Of a stretch of DNA of 64,000 nt, positions 61,130-64,000 are shown piece by piece. The notes under the pieces were generated by a model that did no database searches, was not told the origin of the DNA, and saw only the letters and a program-made list of their open reading frames with translations. This DNA comes from Davidsoniella eucalypti (taxonomy: Eukaryota > Ascomycota > Sordariomycetes > Microascales > Ceratocystidaceae). The position numbers and the translations under genes are program-made. The stretch lies in NCBI GenBank assembly GCA_004009845.1, contig RMBW01000003.1, forward strand, positions 558,001 through 622,000, read 5' to 3'. Position 1 is the first letter of the stretch, and every line of letters begins with the position of its first letter.

Positions 61130-61747
61130 TTATACGATTACGTCATCTTCGTTTTCCATGTCTTCGTGATCGTTGACTCCATCCTCGCAAGCCACGGTTT
61201 CCTGGCGTGCATGGCCACGAGGCAACCACATACCACGAGACTCTAAACCATTCTTTTTTTCTAGGTCTTGCCAAGGGTTCTCATTAGACATAGGATCGTA
61301 GTAATCAAGAGACCACAACGGATTCTGGGGATCTCCTCCACCACGTTGCTTTTGGTGGGATGGATGTTGGCCACCGCCGGATCTACCTCCACGAGAACCC
61401 CCGCGGCCCCCTCCTCTAGCATTGATCTCGCCGCCACGGGTTCCGTGTGTGGGAATGGGAGGTCCAGTAGTCGTTGGTGGCTTGGGCGGCAATGATGCTG
61501 GCCCGGGGCCAAGGGCGCTAGTAGATCCCGACGCCGTATCTCCTTCATGCTCACCATTGTCCAAGTCAATCTCATGAGAACTATGCTTCGGTGAATAAGC
61601 CGCAGATACCTCTGCTGCGGATGGGGCGGCGGATGCTACGACAGTAAAGTCATTGCGGGCGCGTTTGGCTGGGCGCGTGGAGCCACCAAAGTTGGCAAAT
61701 CCCATAAGGGCAGCCATGTCAGTGGCGGGATCTGAAGGCGAGGGCAT
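61130..61747 (-). CDS. RGG-box protein with conserved acidic tail, unknown function
   Basis: The frame codes 205 residues from the Met at 61747. The start MPSPSDPATDMAALMGFANFGG is followed by a basic KRARND patch, a Pro/Thr-rich middle, and a Gly/Arg-rich box of about 30 residues (about 109-138). A compact C-terminal part contains SLDYYDPMSNENPW, then DLEKKNGL and MWLPRG, and ends in an acidic tail. RGG boxes usually bind RNA and are targets of arginine methylation. The aromatic/Pro C-terminal block looks like a conserved fungal signature, but I cannot name the family. Just upstream of the ATG a TTTATTGCAG suggests a 5' UTR intron, so the in-frame upstream codons are probably not coding. Confidence 0.65.
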   Translation of the reverse strand: MPSPSDPATDMAALMGFANFGGSTRPAKRARNDFTVVASAAPSAAEVSAAYSPKHSSHEIDLDNGEHEGDTASGSTSALGPGPASLPPKPPTTTGPPIPTHGTRGGEINARGGGRGGSRGGRSGGGQHPSHQKQRGGGDPQNPLWSLDYYDPMSNENPWQDLEKKNGLESRGMWLPRGHARQETVACEDGVNDHEDMENEDDVIV

Positions 61748-62150
61748 GTTATAAAAGCTGCAATAAAAGAAGATTAAGTTTAGATGAAACGATAAGTTTG
61801 TATGCAATGGTGACGATGAGTTGAACTCTGATATTAAGGTTAAGCTTGGCTAGATCAAGTTGCACGACGTTCTTTTAAAGTGGGTCTGCTAAAATCAACC
61901 CTAAGCTTAACAGCAACGATAACGAAAACAAAAGCAAGATACTCTAGGTTTACGAGGCATAATCTCAATACATGTGAGATACTAATATTATAACTGTAAC
62001 TATACTAGTAGTATGCGATACAAGGAAATGGTTGGATAGCCATAGGAAAGAAATGGTGCGAGTCACGATAGAATTTACTGGTGATACAATATATCTTACA
62101 AGCTCTATTATGTTCGAGAGTCGGCATAATGGCTCGTTTCAAGTTCTTCT
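61748..62150. other. Spacer between the RGG gene promoter and ptc6 3' end
   Basis: 403 bp, AT-rich. It holds the upstream region of the RGG gene, including the probable leader intron, and the 3' UTR of ptc6. A TCACGATA lies at 62063-62070. Confidence 0.5.
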
Positions 62151-63890
62151 TTACTGCCGCCGCATACGCGGGTTCAACGCTTCCTCACGTCTCATCTCCC
62201 GCATTTCCTTTGTGCCAAAGCTACCGACACCGCCTTCCTGCCGGCGTTCCCACCCGCCTAGTCGGACCACCAAGCACGTGGCATTATCGCCATTAGACGA
62301 CACTTCGGTTGCATAGTTAACAACGTCTGTAGAGCCTTGCTCCGGCGTCTTAGCCTCTTTGATTACATCCACAATCTCCTGGTCACTCAGTGTACCGCTC
62401 ACACCGTCGCTGACAAGCACCAAAAACGAATACTCCGCAGGGCCCATTTCCACCCGGGTCACGTCTGGCTCAGCTGAGACGCCGATTCGTTTGCTTTGTA
62501 TATCTCCAAAGGCACGAGAGTTTGCTAGACCAGCTATGCGCTCCTCGCCAAAGCTGTCACCAGAGACTAAGCTGGTGGCCGGTGCATAACGCCGTAGTCG
62601 CCGCTCTTCGCGGGGCATGGATGGGTGGTGGTCGGAGGTCAACGGGCGTGGTTGACCAGTCAGCGTCTCGCAAAGAAGTATGCGCGTATCACCAACGTGG
62701 CCTACGATGAGGGTCGACGAGGTCTTAGGGTGCCAGAAGGGTGCGGGAGTCGGTGTGCTAATAATGGCTATAGAGGCTGTCGAACCTCCCTTGAAGCGTA
62801 CGTTGCTACCGATTCCGTGTCCGGATGGAGGCAGGTGATTTGGGGCGCCAAGGATCTCGTCGTCGTTGAGCGGCCGATCGGAGATAATAGAGTCGTCCAC
62901 AGGAAGACGGGCCTGGGCTCGTACAAAATCAAGATCGGCGCGAAGGAATGCATACATAAGCGCCGATTCTATGGTTATTTGTACGGGAGGCTCTTCTTGG
63001 TATAGATCCATAAAGTACTTGGGCACGAATCGACGAAAGTAGCCACCGATGGCTTGCTTGTACTCCTGTACCAAGTCACTGCACAATACTAACGGGTCGA
63101 TTAGTCCTTTCACGTCAGAATTGCCCGTTGACGCAGTGGCAGATTCCGCGCTTTTGCTAGAGGATGGAGTCTTTTTGAGACTGCTCTGTAAGCCTAGTGT
63201 TCGCGCTGATTCCTCAATATAGCCATGAAGCTCGTCCCGTAGAAACTCAGAGCATTGACAACCGCCGTGGCCGTCGAACACGCCAAAGTAGAATACTTGT
63301 GGATCACCATACGACGAATCGGCATTTGTAGCTTCGCCCATACTGTGCATTGTGCTACGCTGGATGCTAACGGGAGCTTTCTTTGCAAATGCCGGCATGT
63401 CAATGGTACCAACAGTGTTGGTATCTTCGTTATACGCCCGTGTGCCGCGGCTATTGGCCTGTCCAAAATGGTGCTTAGCGCGCCGCAATGGAATCCGAAC
63501 CACAGTCAAATCACGGTTTCCAATATTTGGTGGTAGTGCCGGTGTTGGTCCGGCGGGCGGTACACTGTGCGGCGTGGAGGCATCTCGCGGAAGCTTATGG
63601 CCCGGCCCAGAGCGTGAGTCTGGGTTCATAGAAGACGATGGAAGATTTGTCACAAAATAATCGTGGAATTGGCGTCTCTGGCCAGGTTTCAAGGACCTGG
63701 TAGTAGGCATCGTCGGACGGGCGGAGATGGCAGGCAGTGACGTCATAGGTGCAACGGATAGCCGTGGCCGGCGGCGAGAGGTCGAGGAGCCGCGGAGAGC
63801 GGCGCGAAAGGCATCTTCAAGGGGAGTTCGGGACACCGGACAACGGCAGGAACCAGCAATATGGCATGTGTGTCGAGCCAGCGACATCAT
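62151..63890 (-). CDS. ptc6: Mitochondrial PP2C-type protein phosphatase Ptc6
   Basis: A Mg/Mn-dependent Ser/Thr phosphatase. Yeast Ptc6 (Aup1) is mitochondrial and acts on pyruvate dehydrogenase regulation and mitophagy. It is a single exon of 579 residues. The first 45 residues are rich in Arg, Ser and Ala with no acidic run, consistent with a mitochondrial presequence. The PP2C core contains RGTRAYNED (148-156), GVFDGHGG (203-210), GHVGDTRILL, LTSDHHPS, SRAFGD, LVSDGVSG and the terminal GDNATCLVV, so the metal-binding aspartates are present. DGVSG in place of the common DGLWD is usual in Ptc6. A Ser-rich insertion lies near 240-265. Adjacent Met codons at 63890 and 63887 make the exact start uncertain by one residue. 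Confidence 0.92.
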   Translation of the reverse strand: MMSLARHTCHIAGSCRCPVSRTPLEDAFRAALRGSSTSRRRPRLSVAPMTSLPAISARPTMPTTRSLKPGQRRQFHDYFVTNLPSSSMNPDSRSGPGHKLPRDASTPHSVPPAGPTPALPPNIGNRDLTVVRIPLRRAKHHFGQANSRGTRAYNEDTNTVGTIDMPAFAKKAPVSIQRSTMHSMGEATNADSSYGDPQVFYFGVFDGHGGCQCSEFLRDELHGYIEESARTLGLQSSLKKTPSSSKSAESATASTGNSDVKGLIDPLVLCSDLVQEYKQAIGGYFRRFVPKYFMDLYQEEPPVQITIESALMYAFLRADLDFVRAQARLPVDDSIISDRPLNDDEILGAPNHLPPSGHGIGSNVRFKGGSTASIAIISTPTPAPFWHPKTSSTLIVGHVGDTRILLCETLTGQPRPLTSDHHPSMPREERRLRRYAPATSLVSGDSFGEERIAGLANSRAFGDIQSKRIGVSAEPDVTRVEMGPAEYSFLVLVSDGVSGTLSDQEIVDVIKEAKTPEQGSTDVVNYATEVSSNGDNATCLVVRLGGWERRQEGGVGSFGTKEMREMRREEALNPRMRRQ

Positions 63891-64000
63891 GCCTATGAAT
63901 ATATATTTGTTTTAGGCGAGGATGGGCGTGTATAAAGGCGATGATAGAGGTCCCCGTAAGATTGCCCGGGTCCGAGCCTACGACAGAGAAACCAAGGCTA
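63891..64000. other. Upstream flank of ptc6 at the right edge
   Basis: 110 bp of presumed ptc6 promoter and leader, cut by the window end. A GTATAAAGGC on the + strand near 63930 is not in the right orientation to serve as the ptc6 TATA box. Confidence 0.4.

Noticed and set aside
1..64000. CRISPR array, prokaryotic operon, secondary-metabolite or heterokaryon-incompatibility cluster
   Set aside because: No regularly spaced repeats and no PKS, NRPS, P450 or NACHT/HET domains were seen; the recognised genes are eukaryotic housekeeping and iron-uptake genes.

Overview
The window is nuclear DNA of a filamentous ascomycete fungus (Pezizomycotina). The evidence is short 58-129 bp spliceosomal introns with CTAAC-type branch sites, a dispersed 5S rRNA gene, a fungal CTP-type diacylglycerol kinase, a Fet3/Ftr1 iron-uptake pair, and an OMP decarboxylase with the long internal insertion seen in mould proteins. 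I cannot name the species. A Sordariomycete or Leotiomycete is plausible, but this is inference.

Layout. Bases 1-16,330 are gene-poor. I see no convincing protein gene there. The block holds a short repeated motif (TCACGATA/TATCGTGA, eight copies between 5.2 and 10.2 kb), an intact tRNA-Trp(CCA), and the decayed 3' end of a non-LTR retrotransposon directly downstream of that tRNA. From 16.3 to 29 kb lie dynactin p150 (+), the SRP19/Sec65 subunit (-), a six-exon CCCH zinc-finger gene (-) and orotidine-5'-phosphate decarboxylase (-). An 8 kb non-coding gap follows. From 37.1 to 50.1 kb is the densest part: phosphatidylinositol synthase (+), the divergent ferroxidase/iron-permease pair fet3 (-) and ftr1 (+), the DEAD-box ribosome-biogenesis helicase spb4 (-), and diacylglycerol kinase dgk1 (+) with a long open N-terminal extension. 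A second 9 kb gap holds only one weak spliced candidate. The right end carries a KxDL/BLOC-1 subunit (+), a 5S rRNA gene just behind it (+), an RGG-box protein (-) and a mitochondrial PP2C phosphatase of the Ptc6 type (-).

How the genes work together. Only fet3 and ftr1 form an obvious functional unit: high-affinity reductive iron uptake at the plasma membrane, sharing a 2.07 kb promoter with two exact ATCTGATAA sites of the kind bound by SreA/Fep1 iron repressors. pis1 and dgk1 both act in phospholipid synthesis but are not adjacent. The rest are unrelated housekeeping genes. Two introns (in p150 and the CCCH gene) appear to use GC-AG rather than GT-AG ends.

I did not find a new defence, biosynthetic or mobile system. 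The least explained signals are the TATCGTGA cluster, the tRNA/retroelement junction and the dgk1 extension.
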